A stretch of 64,000 bases of DNA. It comes from Gammaproteobacteria bacterium (GTDB taxonomy: Bacteria > Pseudomonadota > Gammaproteobacteria > Steroidobacterales > Steroidobacteraceae). Every line of letters begins with the position of its first letter. Positions within the stretch are counted from its first letter, which is position 1. Of this stretch, positions 22,278 through 33,507 are shown one piece after another. Position numbers and translations under genes: made by a program. Below the pieces are notes generated by a model that was not told where the DNA came from, searched no databases, and saw nothing but the letters and a program-made list of their open reading frames with translations. Location of the stretch: NCBI GenBank assembly GCA_027366635.1, contig DAHXNE010000034.1, positions 40,684 through 104,683 of the forward strand, in the 5' to 3' direction.

Positions 22278-22726
22278 TTGCCGGCCTCCGGAGTCACCAT
22301 GATCTGCGCGTGCGCCACCTCGGCACCGCCGACGCGGGCACTGGTGGAGAAACGCCAGATGCCGTGCAGACAGCGATCCAAATTCGCCTCCAGTATGAGC
22401 TGATCGCCCGGCTCGACCGGCTTGCGGAACCGCGCCTTGTCGATGCCGACGAAGTAGAACCGGCTGTCCTCGTGCGGCACCGTGTTGGAGCTGAGGAAAG
22501 TCAGGATCCCCGCGGTCTGCGCCAGCGCCTCGATGATGATCACTCCCGGCATGACAGGGCGGCTCGGAAAATGTCCGGGGAAGAACGGCTCGTTGAACGT
22601 GATGTTCTTCAGCGCGCGGATGCTCTTTCCGGCCTGCCACTCGAGCACCCGATCGACCAGCATGAACGGATAGCGGTGCGGGAGCAGCCGCAGGATGGCG
22701 TGAATATCGAGTTGCGCTTCAGTCAT
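22274..22726 (-). CDS. fabZ: 3-hydroxyacyl-ACP dehydratase FabZ
   Basis: Hot-dog-fold dehydratase of fatty acid elongation, 150 residues. The [13 protein letters not shown] start, His52 in [14 protein letters not shown] and Glu66 in IIIEALAQ form the catalytic pair. It lies between lpxD and lpxA and overlaps both by a few bases. This is the usual arrangement balancing fatty acid and lipid A synthesis. Confidence 0.97.
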   Translation of the reverse strand: MTEAQLDIHAILRLLPHRYPFMLVDRVLEWQAGKSIRALKNITFNEPFFPGHFPSRPVMPGVIIIEALAQTAGILTFLSSNTVPHEDSRFYFVGIDKARFRKPVEPGDQLILEANLDRCLHGIWRFSTSARVGGAEVAHAQIMVTPEAGK

Positions 22727-23765
22727 CGTCCTCTTCTTCCAGGTCCTGCGCAGGCGCCGCGCGCCGCTCGAGCGCCCTCAGTCGCTCGGCAAGCGATTCG
22801 ATGCGCTTGAACCGCGCCACCAGACGCCGCCAGAGCTGTGCCTGCTCGTAGGGGATTCCGCCGGAGTATACCCCCGGCCGCGTAATCGAATGGCTGACCA
22901 TGGTGCAGCCGGTGATCACCGCCTCATCGCAGATCGTCAGATGGCCGCCGATGCCAACCTGCCCGCCGATCATGCAGCGGCTGCCGATGGTCGTGCTGCC
23001 CGAGACGCCGACGCATGCCGCCAGAGCGGTGTGCGCCCCGATCCGCACGTTGTGGCCAATCTGGATGAGGTTGTCGAGCTTGACACCCTCCTCGATCACG
23101 GTGTCCTCGATCGCGCCGCGATCGATGGTGGTGTTGGCCCCGATCTCCACGTCCGCGCCGATGCACACCGAGCCGGTCTGGGGCACCTTCAGCCAGCGCC
23201 CCCCCTCCGGTGCGAACCCGAAGCCGTCGCCGCCGATCACCGCCCCCGGCTGCGCCACCGTGCGCGCTCCGATGCGCACGCCGCGGCACAGCGTGACGCG
23301 AGCGACCAGCCGCACATCCTCGGCAATGCGCACCCCGCTCTCGAGCAGGCACTGGGGGCCAATGTAGGCGCGGGCGCCCACCACCGCCCCCGCACCAATC
23401 ACGCTCAGCGCACCGATGTGCGCGCTGGGGTCGATGTGGGCATCGGCAGACACGACCGCCGAGGGATGGATCCCGCTGGGGCCCAACGGCTCCGGGTGCA
23501 GCAGCGCGCAGATGCGCGCGAAGGTTGCATGGGGATTGACGCAGACCAGCGCCGCAGCCGGACAGGCCGCGGCACTTGCCGCATCGAGCACCACCACCCC
23601 GGCCCGCGTGGCCGCGAGCTCGGCCCGGTAGCGCGGATTGGCGAGAAAGGCCACCGCGCGCGCATCGGCACTGGAGAGCGTCGCCACCCGCTCGACCGTG
23701 AGACTCGGATCTCCGCGCAGCTCACAGCCAAACCGGACCGCGAGCTCGCCGATCGAGACGCTCAT
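22719..23765 (-). CDS. lpxD: UDP-3-O-acylglucosamine N-acyltransferase
   Basis: Third lipid A step, adding the N-linked 3-hydroxyacyl chain; 348 residues. An N-terminal uridine-binding domain ([13 protein letters not shown]) leads into a hexapeptide-repeat beta-helix. The catalytic His is His238 in [13 protein letters not shown]-terminal helix ([23 protein letters not shown]) is followed by a very acidic tail. It follows skp by 16 bp. Confidence 0.96.
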   Translation of the reverse strand: MSVSIGELAVRFGCELRGDPSLTVERVATLSSADARAVAFLANPRYRAELAATRAGVVVLDAASAAACPAAALVCVNPHATFARICALLHPEPLGPSGIHPSAVVSADAHIDPSAHIGALSVIGAGAVVGARAYIGPQCLLESGVRIAEDVRLVARVTLCRGVRIGARTVAQPGAVIGGDGFGFAPEGGRWLKVPQTGSVCIGADVEIGANTTIDRGAIEDTVIEEGVKLDNLIQIGHNVRIGAHTALAACVGVSGSTTIGSRCMIGGQVGIGGHLTICDEAVITGCTMVSHSITRPGVYSGGIPYEQAQLWRRLVARFKRIESLAERLRALERRAAPAQDLEEEDDD

Positions 23766-23781
23766 CGCACGGGAAAGCCGA

Positions 23782-24321
23782 TCAGTGAGCCGGCGCCGGA
23801 GCCTTGAGCACCTTCAGCAGCGCGGGCGTGAGATCCATGCCGTGGTCGGCATAGATCACTCCATTGGCCAGCACCAGGTTGTAGCCGTGCGCGGCGGCAT
23901 ACTGCTGCACCGCCTGCGCCACGGACTTCTGCACCTTGGTGAACAGCTCGTCCCGGCGTGTGTTGAGCGCCTGCTGCGTCTGCAGGGACTCTTTGCGGAA
24001 AGCCTCGAGCTTCTCACGCAAGTCGAGTTCGGCCTGCGCCACTTGGTCCTGGGTCATGGTCGCCTGGTTGCGCTGCAGATTCGCCTGCTTCGCCCGCAGG
24101 GCCTTCGCTTCGGCCTGCAACTGCTTCTGTTTGGGCAGGAATTCGGCACGCAGCGCCGCCAGCGCGGCCTTGTACTGCGGCGAGGACTGCACCAGCACGC
24201 CGTAATTGACCACCCCGACCTTCAGCGTCGCGGCCTGCACCTGCGCGGCTGCCAGTCCCATGACCAGCATTCCGACGGCGATGATCCAACCCATTGAACG
24301 GCTTCTGCTCGAGCACTTCAC
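23782..24321 (-). CDS. skp: Periplasmic chaperone Skp/OmpH
   Basis: Holdase that carries unfolded outer membrane proteins to the Bam complex. I place the start at GTG 24321, which has GAGGTGG six bases upstream and gives a proper signal peptide (positively charged MKCSSRSRS, then a hydrophobic core ending VQA). An ATG at 24294 lacks both. The mature part begins [19 protein letters not shown], typical of OmpH, followed by a long charged coiled coil (residues ~55-120). About 179 residues. It lies between bamA and lpxD as usual. Confidence 0.92.
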   Translation of the reverse strand: MKCSSRSRSMGWIIAVGMLVMGLAAAQVQAATLKVGVVNYGVLVQSSPQYKAALAALRAEFLPKQKQLQAEAKALRAKQANLQRNQATMTQDQVAQAELDLREKLEAFRKESLQTQQALNTRRDELFTKVQKSVAQAVQQYAAAHGYNLVLANGVIYADHGMDLTPALLKVLKAPAPAH

Positions 24322-24448
24322 GGAAAACCACCTCGTGGAACTGACGGAAAAAAACCTATCGGCGTGGATGCCCCGCTTCGCGGGCGCATTATTTGACCAT
24401 TGTACCACCAGCCGGGCCGCCCTGCCCGCAGGGGGGGGCGGGCGGGCG

Positions 24449-26881
24449 CTAGAACGCCTGCCCGACCGTGAACTGGAAGCCCTGGGTCTGGTCGCCCCAG
24501 GTGTTGAACGTCGCACGCTTGGCATTGAGCGGCACGCCGTAGCTGAACCTGAACAAGCCCATGGGCGACATCCACTCCACCGCCACGCCGACCGAGCGCC
24601 TCAGGCTCCCGATGCCGTGGAAATGATAGTAGACCGGCGTGACGTTGTCCGGCTCGAAGAAATGCACGCTATTGCCGGTGTAAAAGACATTGCCCATATC
24701 GAAGAACAGAGCCACTTGCGCCGTCTGGCGCCATTTCTTCGGGATCGGCAGCAGCAGCTCGTTCTGGCTGACGATATCGAAATTACCCCCATAGGGATTG
24801 CCGAACTGGTCGCGCGGCCCGAGCCAGTCGGAGCGGAAGCCACGCACCGAATCCGGTCCGCCGCCATAGAACAGCCGGTACGGCGGCAACCCGCTGGTGC
24901 CGTCGATACCGTTGCCGAAATCGCTGCGCTCGTAGAACGACAGTATGAAATGGCGCCACAGCGGCACGTACAACTGGTAATCCAGGCTCGCCACGAAGTA
25001 CTGCACCGGCCCGCTGCCGGGGATGGTGATGCTGCCGTTCAGCGCCAGGCGCTGGCCGCGGGTCGCGAACAGGGTGCGGTTGCGGTCATCGAACTGATAG
25101 CCGAGCAGTAGCTGCGTATCGTAATAGTTCGTGCCGAACAGTTGGTACTCGTCGTTCGCGTAGTCCTCGCGCACCAGGTCGGTATACGGGTGGCCGTTCT
25201 GCCGCACCCACTGCACCGCCTGCTCGGAGCTGTCGAGCGAGCTGGTCAGCAGCTGGGCATCCTCGAAGGAGGCGCCAAACGACAGGTACTGGAACGCGCT
25301 GATCGGGTAGCTCCACTCTGGGCCCAGATTGATCGTCGTGGAGTTGAACTGCGAGGACGAGGAGACGAACTGCGTCGAGTCGTTGTAACTCAAGGAAAGC
25401 GTCTGCGACACGCCGTTCTGGGTGATGAACGGATTCGTATAGCTGATGTCGTACAGCTTCTCGAACGCCCCGCCGGACAAATCGACGTTCAGCTCGTTGC
25501 CGGTGCCGAGGAAATCGGCGTCGCCGAAGTTCGCGTTCAGCATCAGCTTGTAAGTGGCCGAATAGCCGAGGCCGCCCGACAGCTGCGCCGCCGGTCCCTG
25601 CGTGATCTTGTAATTGACGTTCACCTCGTCCGGCGAGCCCGGCACCCGCTGCTTCGAATACGTCACGTGTTTGACGTACGGCAGGCGCTCGAGAAACAGC
25701 TTGCCGCGCTCGAGCGAGGCGTTGGAGAGCCAGCCGCCCTCGAGCTGATACAGCTCGCGCCGCAGCACCTTGTCGTTGATGGCGGTCTCACCCGTGAACG
25801 TGATATGGCGCACGTACACCCGGTCGCGCGGATCGACGTAGAACGTGAGCTCGACCTGATGGGTCTTGTTGTCCGGCGTCGGCACCGGGTCCACCTTGGC
25901 GAACGCGTAGCCGTACTCGCCGAGGCGGTCCTCGATGAGTTTCTGCGTATTGCGGATCAGCGCCCGGTTGAATACCTCTCCGGGGTGCACCTCCACCAGC
26001 CGCTCGAGCTGACGCTTGGGCACCACGAACGTCCCGGCCAGCTTGACCTTCGAGATGCGGTAGACGTCGCCCTGCTTGATGTCGATGTTGACGTAGATGT
26101 TCTTCCGGTTCGGACTGATCTGCACCTGCGTGGAGCGAATCGCGAAATTCGCGTAGCCGCGATTCATGTAGAAATTGCGCAGCCGCTTCAGATCCCCCTT
26201 CAGGGCCGAGCGCGAGTAGCGGTCGTCGTCGTTGTACCAGGACAGCCAGCCGGGGGTCTTCAGATGAAAGCGCTTGAGAATCCTCCCCTGCGGGAATCGG
26301 GTGTCGCCCACGACGTCGATCGAGCGGATGACGGCGCGCGAGCCCTCGGCGATTTTGATCTTGATCTTCACCCGGTTGTCCGTCTCCGGAATCACCTTGG
26401 TGTTGATCCGCACCCCGTACTTGCCCCGGCTGTAGTACATGTGGTTCAGATAGCCGGTGACCTCGCTCAACACCGAGCGGTTGAAGATCTTGCCCGGCGC
26501 GAGGCCCACGTTGCGCAGGGACTTCATCAGGTTCTTGGTCTTGATCGCCTTGTTGCCGGTGACCGTGAAGCTCTCGATCGACGGCCGCTCCATCACCACC
26601 ACGATCAGGGTGCTTCCCTGGCGGCGCATCTCGATGTCGCGGAAGAAGCCGGTGTGGTACAGCGCCACGATCGCCCGGCGGATCTTCGCCGGCGTCAGCT
26701 CCTCGCCGATGTTGATCGGCAGATAGTTGAACACCGTGCCTTCGGAGATGCGCTGCAGCCCCTCCACCTTGATGTTGCCCACGGTGAAATCCGCCGCATG
26801 CGGCGGGACACTGCCCTGCGCCATGGCGAGCGCCGAATGGACGGCGAGCGCAACGGCGGCGAGCGCCAAGCGACCCTTCAT
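24449..26881 (-). CDS. bamA: Outer membrane protein assembly factor BamA
   Basis: Core of the machine inserting beta-barrels into the outer membrane, 810 residues. A signal peptide ends near ALAMAQ. About five POTRA domains (residues ~30-430) follow, for example VGNIKVEGLQRISEGTVF and IESFTVTGNKAIKTKNLM. The C-terminal 16-strand barrel contains GGPDSVRGF (the VRGF/Y loop) and ends with a terminal Phe (FQFTVGQAF), the signal the Bam complex itself recognises. skp, encoded downstream, supplies its clients. Confidence 0.97.
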   Translation of the reverse strand: MKGRLALAAVALAVHSALAMAQGSVPPHAADFTVGNIKVEGLQRISEGTVFNYLPINIGEELTPAKIRRAIVALYHTGFFRDIEMRRQGSTLIVVVMERPSIESFTVTGNKAIKTKNLMKSLRNVGLAPGKIFNRSVLSEVTGYLNHMYYSRGKYGVRINTKVIPETDNRVKIKIKIAEGSRAVIRSIDVVGDTRFPQGRILKRFHLKTPGWLSWYNDDDRYSRSALKGDLKRLRNFYMNRGYANFAIRSTQVQISPNRKNIYVNIDIKQGDVYRISKVKLAGTFVVPKRQLERLVEVHPGEVFNRALIRNTQKLIEDRLGEYGYAFAKVDPVPTPDNKTHQVELTFYVDPRDRVYVRHITFTGETAINDKVLRRELYQLEGGWLSNASLERGKLFLERLPYVKHVTYSKQRVPGSPDEVNVNYKITQGPAAQLSGGLGYSATYKLMLNANFGDADFLGTGNELNVDLSGGAFEKLYDISYTNPFITQNGVSQTLSLSYNDSTQFVSSSSQFNSTTINLGPEWSYPISAFQYLSFGASFEDAQLLTSSLDSSEQAVQWVRQNGHPYTDLVREDYANDEYQLFGTNYYDTQLLLGYQFDDRNRTLFATRGQRLALNGSITIPGSGPVQYFVASLDYQLYVPLWRHFILSFYERSDFGNGIDGTSGLPPYRLFYGGGPDSVRGFRSDWLGPRDQFGNPYGGNFDIVSQNELLLPIPKKWRQTAQVALFFDMGNVFYTGNSVHFFEPDNVTPVYYHFHGIGSLRRSVGVAVEWMSPMGLFRFSYGVPLNAKRATFNTWGDQTQGFQFTVGQAF

Positions 26882-27030
26882 ACGGCGAACACCCGATTTG
26901 TCACGTAGCGGAACATTTGACCCCGATCTATTGCGTCGATCACGTGTATTCCCCCCCCGCGCCCCGGCCGGTAAAGCGGCGCGGAACGGAGCGGACCTCG
27001 ATTCGGGCCCGGCTTCAATCTGTGCAAGGG

Positions 27031-28404
27031 TCAGCCAAACTGGCGGGCGATGTCATTGAACACCGCCACCCCCATCAGAAGAATCAGCAGCGCGATTCCC
27101 ACTTGCTGGCCGATGATCTGGGCGCGCTCCGACAGCGGCGCCCCCTTGACCCACTCGATGATCTGAAACAGGATCTGCCCGCCGTCGAGCACCGGAATCG
27201 GCAGCAGATTGAGAAAGCCCAGCTCCATCGAGATGAGCACAAGGAAGCTGACGAACGAGCCGGGTCCGGCGCTGGCCGACTGGCCGGCATCCTCGGCGAT
27301 GGTGAGCGGCCCGCCGATGTTTTTGATCGATACCCGGCCGAGCGCCATGCGCCACAACAGGCGCGCCTGCAGCACTGTCAGCGTCCAGATACGGCCCGCG
27401 GCATGCGCGAGCGCCCCGAGCGGCCCGAGCGGCGCGGTCTGGACCATGCCGGGCGGATAGCGGATCGTCATGGGCTGCGCCGCCTCGATGCGTCCAATGA
27501 CCCGCCCGTCGACCGTGACCGGCTGGGTCGTGACATCAACGGTCCGCTCCAGAGCCCCGCGCCGATAGGTAATGGCGAGTGTCTTGCCTGGATTGGGACT
27601 CACGGCCGCCACCAGGTCCTGGAAGTCCTTCATGGCATGACCGTCGACCGCGACGATCCGATCGCCGGCGCGCAGCCCGGCGCGCGCCGCCGGTCCCCCG
27701 GGGAGCACCTCGCCCAGTACCGGCGGAATCATCGGCTCCCAAAAATGCATCCCCAAGCCGTGCAGCGGGTCCTTCGGGCCGGTGAGCGCGCGGCGCTGCG
27801 TCGGATTACGCACATCCAGATCTAGCACGCGCGTGCCCCCACCCTTGGGGCGCACGGTCATGTGCGCATCGCCGTTGCCGCTCATCACATCGAGCAGGCG
27901 CAGTACCACCTGACGCTGGCTGTCGACCGGCACACCGTTGATCGCGACGATCCGATCGCCCCGGCGCACCCCGGCGCGCTCGGCAATCGAGCCGGCCTGC
28001 ACATGGCCGATCACCGGCAGATAGCGGGTCATGCCGCTCGCCCACAATATGACGGCCAGTGCCCCGATCGCGAATATGAAATTGAAGCCGGGACCGGCGA
28101 GCAGCACCAGAATGCGCTTCAGCGGCGGCTGGCGCGTGAACGAGCGGGAAAGCTCCTCCGGCGCGACCGGCCCCTCGCGCTCATCGAGCATCTTGACGTA
28201 GCCCCCGAGTGGAATGGGGCAAATCCAGTACTCGATCTGATCGCGCTTGCCGCGCCAAGAGATGATGGGCTTGCCGAACCCCACCGAAAAGCGCAGCACC
28301 TTGAAGCCGAGACGACGGGCCACCCAATAGTGACCGAACTCGTGCACCGTGACCAGCAGGCTCACGGCGACCAGGAACCACAGCAGATACCACAGCGCCG
28401 TCAT
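27031..28404 (-). CDS. rseP: Regulated intramembrane (site-2) protease RseP
   Basis: Inner membrane zinc protease that cleaves anti-sigma factors such as RseA in the envelope stress response, 457 residues. The zinc motif is HEFGH (His21, Glu22, His25) in the first transmembrane helix. Two PDZ domains occupy the middle ([21 protein letters not shown] and [20 protein letters not shown]). The third ligand lies in [13 protein letters not shown]. Its ATG overlaps the dxr stop as ATGA. Adjacency to bamA is conserved. Confidence 0.96.
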   Translation of the reverse strand: MTALWYLLWFLVAVSLLVTVHEFGHYWVARRLGFKVLRFSVGFGKPIISWRGKRDQIEYWICPIPLGGYVKMLDEREGPVAPEELSRSFTRQPPLKRILVLLAGPGFNFIFAIGALAVILWASGMTRYLPVIGHVQAGSIAERAGVRRGDRIVAINGVPVDSQRQVVLRLLDVMSGNGDAHMTVRPKGGGTRVLDLDVRNPTQRRALTGPKDPLHGLGMHFWEPMIPPVLGEVLPGGPAARAGLRAGDRIVAVDGHAMKDFQDLVAAVSPNPGKTLAITYRRGALERTVDVTTQPVTVDGRVIGRIEAAQPMTIRYPPGMVQTAPLGPLGALAHAAGRIWTLTVLQARLLWRMALGRVSIKNIGGPLTIAEDAGQSASAGPGSFVSFLVLISMELGFLNLLPIPVLDGGQILFQIIEWVKGAPLSERAQIIGQQVGIALLILLMGVAVFNDIARQFG

Positions 28405-29618
28405 GCGCCCGCACTCCCGACCGAGACCTTCTCACCGGCGTGAATACGCTCCTCGATACACGCGTGCGCGAGCCGGCGCGCCTCAGCATCGGCGGCCGTG
28501 ACATCGTCCAAACCGCCAATGGGTCCCGCCGGAGCGCGTGTGATCACCTCTTCAATGACCGAGGCGATGCCGGGAAAGTTCAACCGCCGCTCGAGGAAGG
28601 CGTGCACCGCCACTTCGTTGGCCGCGTTCAGCGCCACCGGCGTGAGGCCGCCGGCGCGCGCGGCCGCTTGCGCCAGGCGCAGGCTGGGGAAACGCTCCGG
28701 GTCGGGCGCGCGGAAGTCCAACCTCGCCGTTTTGACCAGATCGAGGAACGCGACGCCTGAGCTCATGCGCTCAGGCCACGCCAGCGCATGTGCGATCGGT
28801 GTCCGCATGTCGTGCGAGCCGAGCTGGGCGAGCATCGAGCCGTCGACGTACTCGACCAGCGAGTGCACGATGCTCTGTGGGTGAATGACGATGTCGACCC
28901 GCTCGGGTGTCAGCCCAAACAGGAAACACGCCTCGATCAACTCCAGGCCCTTGTTCATGAGGGTGGCCGAATCGACCGAAATCTTGCGGCCCATCACCCA
29001 GTTCGGATGCGCGACCGCCGCCTCCGGCGTCGCTCCCGCAATGGCTTGCGCGCTCCAGTCGCGAAACGGCCCCCCCGAGCAGGTGAGCAGCAGGCGGCGC
29101 ACGCCGCTCGGGGCCTCCCCGGCGCTGGTCCCGTGCGGCAGACACTGAAAGATGGCGTTGTGCTCGCTGTCGACCGGCAGGAGCACCGAGCCGCCCGCGC
29201 GTACCGCCTCCATCAGCAGCGGGCCGGACATGACCAGGGATTCCTTGTTGGCGAGCAGCAGCCGCTTGCCGGCGCGCGCCGCCGCGAGCGTCGAGGGCAA
29301 CCCCGCCGCCCCAACGATCGCCGCCATGACGCACTCGGCCTCGGGCAGGGTCGCCAACTCGAGCAGACCGTCCGGTCCGGCCAGCACACGCGTGCCGCGC
29401 GCCGCATCACCGAGGCGCGCCTGGAGCTCCCGGGCCGCGCCGGCGTCGGCGAGCGCCGCATAGGCCGGGCGATGGCGCCGGATCTGCTCGGCAAGCTTCT
29501 CAGTGCTGCGGTGGGCGCCGATGCCGATCAGGCGGAAGCGCTCTGGGTGGCGCGCGAGCACATCCAGGGTGTTCTCACCGATCGAGCCGGTAGAGCCGAG
29601 AACCACCACCCCAATCAT
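28401..29618 (-). CDS. dxr: 1-deoxy-D-xylulose 5-phosphate reductoisomerase
   Basis: Second enzyme of the MEP pathway, NADPH-dependent; 405 residues. The nucleotide-binding start is [17 protein letters not shown]. The substrate and metal region includes [12 protein letters not shown] and [14 protein letters not shown]. The conserved MMNKGLE-type block appears as [12 protein letters not shown]. It overlaps both cdsA and rseP by 4 bp. Confidence 0.97.
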   Translation of the reverse strand: MIGVVVLGSTGSIGENTLDVLARHPERFRLIGIGAHRSTEKLAEQIRRHRPAYAALADAGAARELQARLGDAARGTRVLAGPDGLLELATLPEAECVMAAIVGAAGLPSTLAAARAGKRLLLANKESLVMSGPLLMEAVRAGGSVLLPVDSEHNAIFQCLPHGTSAGEAPSGVRRLLLTCSGGPFRDWSAQAIAGATPEAAVAHPNWVMGRKISVDSATLMNKGLELIEACFLFGLTPERVDIVIHPQSIVHSLVEYVDGSMLAQLGSHDMRTPIAHALAWPERMSSGVAFLDLVKTARLDFRAPDPERFPSLRLAQAAARAGGLTPVALNAANEVAVHAFLERRLNFPGIASVIEEVITRAPAGPIGGLDDVTAADAEARRLAHACIEERIHAGEKVSVGSAGA

Positions 29619-30427
29619 GACATGACCCCCATCATCGTAAGACCGAGCAACAGCACCGGAGCGGCCCCGGTCAGGCTGTCGATGCGATCCATGACCCCGC
29701 CGTGCCCCGGAAAGAGCCGGCCACTATCCTTCACCCCAGCGAAGCGCTTCAGCAGACTCTCGGTCAGGTCTCCCACGATTGAAAAGCCCGCCGCCGCCAG
29801 GCACAGCACCACGAAGCGCCCCAGGGGCACACTGAACCAGAAACTGCCGGCGATCGCCACCGGAATGCACGAGAGAATGCCGCCGAGCGCCCCTTCCCAG
29901 GTCTTGGCCGGCGAGACCCGCGGCGCCAACCGCCGCCGCCCGAAGCGTCGGCCCGTGAAGTACGCGCCGATATCCGCCACCCATACCAGAAGCAGGCAGA
30001 ACAGCACCCACTCGGCACCACGCACCCCATCGAGGCGCAGCCGCGCGAGCGCCACCCAGGCCGGCACCAGTGCGCAAACTCCGGCCACGGCCGCCGCGCC
30101 GCGCCCCACGCGCTGCGGCGCGAGCGTGATCCAGGCGAGCGCCACGAGCCACCAGAGCAGTGCTCCGCTGAGCACCACATCGATGCCCGTGCGCGTGGCG
30201 CTGAACCGCCAGGCGAGCGCCAGTGCCGCGGCGATGAGCAGCACGTACGCGCCGCGCACCCAGCGGCGCCGCGGCTCGACGAACCCCGACCATTCCCATG
30301 CCCCGACCAGCACCGTCAGTGTAAGCGTGATCACCGTGGCGCCCGCGGGCAATCCGAACAGCACCGCCAGCAATAGCGCGATCAAGACGGCGGCGGTGAT
30401 GACGCGCGAGCGCAGCGACTCACTCAC
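29615..30427 (-). CDS. cdsA: Phosphatidate cytidylyltransferase
   Basis: Makes CDP-diacylglycerol from phosphatidate and CTP, the branch point of phospholipid synthesis. About seven transmembrane helices. The family signature is near the C-terminus: [13 protein letters not shown], then [36 protein letters not shown] in pieces. I chose GTG 30427, 10 bp after the uppS stop, giving 270 residues; an earlier Met would run deep into uppS. Confidence 0.93.
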   Translation of the reverse strand: MSESLRSRVITAAVLIALLLAVLFGLPAGATVITLTLTVLVGAWEWSGFVEPRRRWVRGAYVLLIAAALALAWRFSATRTGIDVVLSGALLWWLVALAWITLAPQRVGRGAAAVAGVCALVPAWVALARLRLDGVRGAEWVLFCLLLVWVADIGAYFTGRRFGRRRLAPRVSPAKTWEGALGGILSCIPVAIAGSFWFSVPLGRFVVLCLAAAGFSIVGDLTESLLKRFAGVKDSGRLFPGHGGVMDRIDSLTGAAPVLLLGLTMMGVMS

Positions 30428-30437
30428 GATCGCACTT

Positions 30438-31199
30438 TCACGATTGCGCCGCCGGCGGCGCACGATCGCAGCGCTGCCCGCCGGTGCGCCCGAAGCGCCG
30501 CTCGCGATGGGCGAAGAACTCCAGCGCCCGAGCCAGCTCGACGGCATCGAATTGCGGCCATAGGCAGTCGCAAAAATAGAGCTCGGTGTATGCCAGGTTC
30601 CAGAGCAGGAAGTTGCTGATCCGCCGCTCCGCGCCGGTGCGGATCAGCAGATCCGGGTCGGGGAGGCCGGCCAGCTCGAGCGCCGAGGCGAACCGCGTCT
30701 CGTCGAGGGAGGCGATGTCGAGCTCCCCGCTCAGACAGCGCGCCGCGAGCGCGCGGGCCGCCTGGACGATGTCCCAGCGCCCCCCGTAGCTCACGGCGAT
30801 CTGCAGCTTCAGCCCGGTGTTGGTCGCAGTGCGCTGTTCGGCGGCGGCGATCTGGGCCTGCAGACGCACCGAGAGCGTGCGGCGATTGCCGATCACCCGC
30901 AGGCGCACACCGCGGCGGTTCAGATCGCTGACCTCGCGGTCGATCGCCTCGAGGAACAAACCCATCAGGCTGGCGACCTCCTCGGCCGGACGCGACCAAT
31001 TCTCGCTCGAGAACGCGAACAGCGTGAGCGCCTCCACGCCGAGCCGTGCGCACTCGCGCACGCAGCTGCGCACCGGCTCGAGGCCGGCCTTGTGGCCGGC
31101 CGACCGGGCAAGACCCCGCTCGGCCGCCCAGCGGCCATTGCCGTCCATCGTGATCGCGATATGGCGCGGCAGCGTGGCGGAGTTGGCGGTACAAGACAC
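30438..31199 (-). CDS. uppS: Undecaprenyl diphosphate synthase
   Basis: Cis-prenyltransferase that makes the C55 carrier lipid for peptidoglycan and O-antigen. The diphosphate-binding Asp is Asp19 in HIAITMDGNGRWA. Later motifs are LFAFSSENWSRP and LLIRTGAERRISNFLLWNLAYTE (in part). The GTG start at 31199 gives 253 residues. The gene follows frr by 13 bp, the standard frr-uppS-cdsA order. Confidence 0.95.
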   Translation of the reverse strand: MSCTANSATLPRHIAITMDGNGRWAAERGLARSAGHKAGLEPVRSCVRECARLGVEALTLFAFSSENWSRPAEEVASLMGLFLEAIDREVSDLNRRGVRLRVIGNRRTLSVRLQAQIAAAEQRTATNTGLKLQIAVSYGGRWDIVQAARALAARCLSGELDIASLDETRFASALELAGLPDPDLLIRTGAERRISNFLLWNLAYTELYFCDCLWPQFDAVELARALEFFAHRERRFGRTGGQRCDRAPPAAQS

Positions 31200-31212
31200 G
31201 ACGCGAGTCCAT

Positions 31213-31770
31213 TCAGACCTGCATGATTTCCTTTTCCTTGGCCGCCAGAAGCTGCTCGATGTCGGCAACGTGCTTGTCGGTGAGCTTCTGGATCTCCGCC
31301 TCGGCGCGCCGCTCGTCGTCCTGCGAGAGCAGCTTCTCCTTCAACAGGTCCTTGACATCGCTCATCACCTCGCGGCGCACCGCGCGGACCGCGACCCGGG
31401 CGTTTTCCGCGTCGGCTTTGAGTATCTTGACGATCTCGCGGCGCCGCTCCTCGGTCAGCGGCGGCATCGGCACGCGGATCACGGTGCCGGCGGTCATCGG
31501 CGTCAGCCCCAGGTCGGACTTGAAGATCGCCTTCTCGACCGCCTGCACAACCCCCTTTTCCCACGGCGAGATGACCAGCGTGCGGCCGTCCTCGACGGCT
31601 ATGCTCGCCACCTGCTGCAGCGGCACCTCCGAGCCGTAATAATCGACTTTCAGGTGCTCCACCAGGCTCGGGTGCGCCCGCCCGGTGCGCAGCTTCTTCA
31701 TGTCCGCCTGATAGTTCAGCACGCACTTGCCCATCCGCTCGCGCGCGTCTTTCTTGATGTCATCGAGCAT
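31213..31770 (-). CDS. frr: Ribosome recycling factor
   Basis: Splits post-termination ribosomes together with EF-G, 185 residues. The sequence has the typical ALKVDYYG-like and PWEKG blocks (LKVDYYGSEVPLQQ; ISPWEKGVVQ) and the all-helical end with KEKEIMQV. ATG 31770 is the start: GGAGG lies six bases upstream, whereas the GTG two codons earlier directly abuts it. Confidence 0.96.
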   Translation of the reverse strand: MLDDIKKDARERMGKCVLNYQADMKKLRTGRAHPSLVEHLKVDYYGSEVPLQQVASIAVEDGRTLVISPWEKGVVQAVEKAIFKSDLGLTPMTAGTVIRVPMPPLTEERRREIVKILKADAENARVAVRAVRREVMSDVKDLLKEKLLSQDDERRAEAEIQKLTDKHVADIEQLLAAKEKEIMQV

Positions 31771-31794
31771 GATCACCCTCCGGGCCGGTTCGAC

Positions 31795-32529
31795 TCATTC
31801 GCAACTCACCGCCGTACCCACTTCGTCCCCCCGGACGACGCGAGTCAGATCGCCTGGATTATTGAGATTGAACACCTGCAGCGGCAAGCGGTTGTCGCGG
31901 CACATCACGATGGCGGTCGCATCCATCACGTTGAGCCGCTGCGCAAGCACTTGATCGAAGGTGAGCCGTCGGTAGCGCTCGGCCTTGGGATTGTGCACCG
32001 GATCGTCGGAATATACCCCGTCGACCTTAGTCGCCTTCAGCAACACGTCGGCGTCGATTTCGATGGCGCGCAGCGCCGCCGCGGTGTCGGTGGTGAAGAA
32101 CGGACTGCCGGTGCCGGCGGCGCAGATCACCACCCGTCCCTTCTCCAGGTGACGGATCGCGCGGCGGCGGATGTAGTCCTCACAAACCTCATTGATGCGA
32201 ATCGCCGACATCACGCGCGCGTGCAGGCCAAGACTCTCGAGCGCATCCTGCATGGCGAGCGCATTCATGACCGTGGCGAGCATGCCCATGTGATCGGCCG
32301 TGACGCGATCCATTCCGGCGCGGGCCAGCCCGGCGCCGCGGAAGATGTTTCCCCCGCCAATGACGACGGCGAGCTGTACCCCGAGGCCGTTGATCTCCCC
32401 GAGCTCCGCGCCGATGCGCTTGATCATCGCCGGATCGATGCCGTAATCCGCTTGGCCCATCAATGCCTCGCCGGACAGCTTCACCAGGATCCGGGAGAAG
32501 CGCGAGGTTTTGGAGGTTTCGATCGCCAT
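31795..32529 (-). CDS. pyrH: Uridylate kinase
   Basis: UMP kinase of the amino acid kinase fold, 244 residues. Motifs: [13 protein letters not shown] at the start, [11 protein letters not shown], the UMP site [13 protein letters not shown] and the ATP region [20 protein letters not shown] 32529 has GAAGG seven bases upstream. It lies between tsf and frr, the classical order. Confidence 0.97.
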   Translation of the reverse strand: MAIETSKTSRFSRILVKLSGEALMGQADYGIDPAMIKRIGAELGEINGLGVQLAVVIGGGNIFRGAGLARAGMDRVTADHMGMLATVMNALAMQDALESLGLHARVMSAIRINEVCEDYIRRRAIRHLEKGRVVICAAGTGSPFFTTDTAAALRAIEIDADVLLKATKVDGVYSDDPVHNPKAERYRRLTFDQVLAQRLNVMDATAIVMCRDNRLPLQVFNLNNPGDLTRVVRGDEVGTAVSCE

Positions 32530-32597
32530 GGGCCAACCTTCACTCGTTTCGGATGCCGGACCTTTCCTCATGGCGTCGGTCCGGTGGCAACGCCGGC

Positions 32598-33491
32598 TCA
32601 GGTCCGAGGCGCGGTCGTGGCGCCTTTGACCTGGGCCATGACCTCGGCAACGAAATTCTCCTGCTTCTTCTCGATCCCTGCGCCGACTTCGAAGCGCTCG
32701 AAGGCGCTCACCTCGGCACCGGCACCCTTGAGCAGCTTCTCGACCGTCACATCGGGGTCCTTCACGAACGGCTGGCCGAGCAGCGTGATCTCGCCCAGCG
32801 ACTTGCGCAGCCGGCCCTCGACCATCTTGAGGACGATTTCGGGCGGCTTACCCTCGCCGCGCGCCTGCTCGGTCAGGATCTCGCGCTCTTTCTCCAGAAT
32901 CGCCGGCGGTACGTCACGCACGGACAGGTACCGGGGGCTGCTCGCCGCCACGTGCATCGCCAGATCATGGGCCAGCTCGGCAGTTCCGCCCTTCAAGGCC
33001 ACCAATGCACCGATGCGCGACCCGTGGGTATACCTGCCCAGGTGCGCGGCGCTCGTCAGGAGCGTGAAGCGGCGCACCCCGATGTTTTCCCCGATCTTGG
33101 CAACCAGGGCCCGACGCCGCTCTTCGAGGCTCTCGCCGCCGACCCGGGTCTCGAGCAGCGCTTCGAGGCTCCCCGGATGGCCCTGCAGGGCCTCGCGGGC
33201 CACCGCCTGCGCAAATGCGCGGAAGTCCTGCTCACGGGCCACGAAATCCGTCTCACAATTGACCTCGACCATGGCGGCGGCGTGTCCCTCGGCGGCCGAC
33301 TCAATGGCAATGACGCCCTCGGCCGCCACTCGCGCGGCCTTCTTGTCAGCCTTCGCCAGACCGTGCTTGCGCATCAGCTCGGCGGCCGCGTCCAGGTCTC
33401 CGCCGCTGTCCACGAGCGCCTTCTTGCACTCCATCATGCCGGCGCCGGTGCGCTCGCGCAGCTGTTTGACGATATCCGCTGTGACATTCAT
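32598..33491 (-). CDS. tsf: Elongation factor Ts
   Basis: Nucleotide exchange factor for EF-Tu, 297 residues. The N-terminal signature is [19 protein letters not shown]; the second conserved block is [12 protein letters not shown]. The C-terminal dimer region ends in a Lys/Glu-rich helix. It follows rpsB by 16 bp and is probably cotranscribed with it. Confidence 0.97.
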   Translation of the reverse strand: MNVTADIVKQLRERTGAGMMECKKALVDSGGDLDAAAELMRKHGLAKADKKAARVAAEGVIAIESAAEGHAAAMVEVNCETDFVAREQDFRAFAQAVAREALQGHPGSLEALLETRVGGESLEERRRALVAKIGENIGVRRFTLLTSAAHLGRYTHGSRIGALVALKGGTAELAHDLAMHVAASSPRYLSVRDVPPAILEKEREILTEQARGEGKPPEIVLKMVEGRLRKSLGEITLLGQPFVKDPDVTVEKLLKGAGAEVSAFERFEVGAGIEKKQENFVAEVMAQVKGATTAPRT

Positions 33492-33507
33492 CGTGATCGG
33501 TCCTCGC

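Noticed and set aside
24340..24385. Possible terminator between bamA and skp (short GC stem and a run of seven T on the minus strand)
   Set aside because: The T-run is about 14 bases away from the stem, and the genes on both sides normally share a transcript.
25142..26908. 588-codon open frame opposite bamA
   Set aside because: Shadow of bamA; Arg/His-rich text without any family motif.
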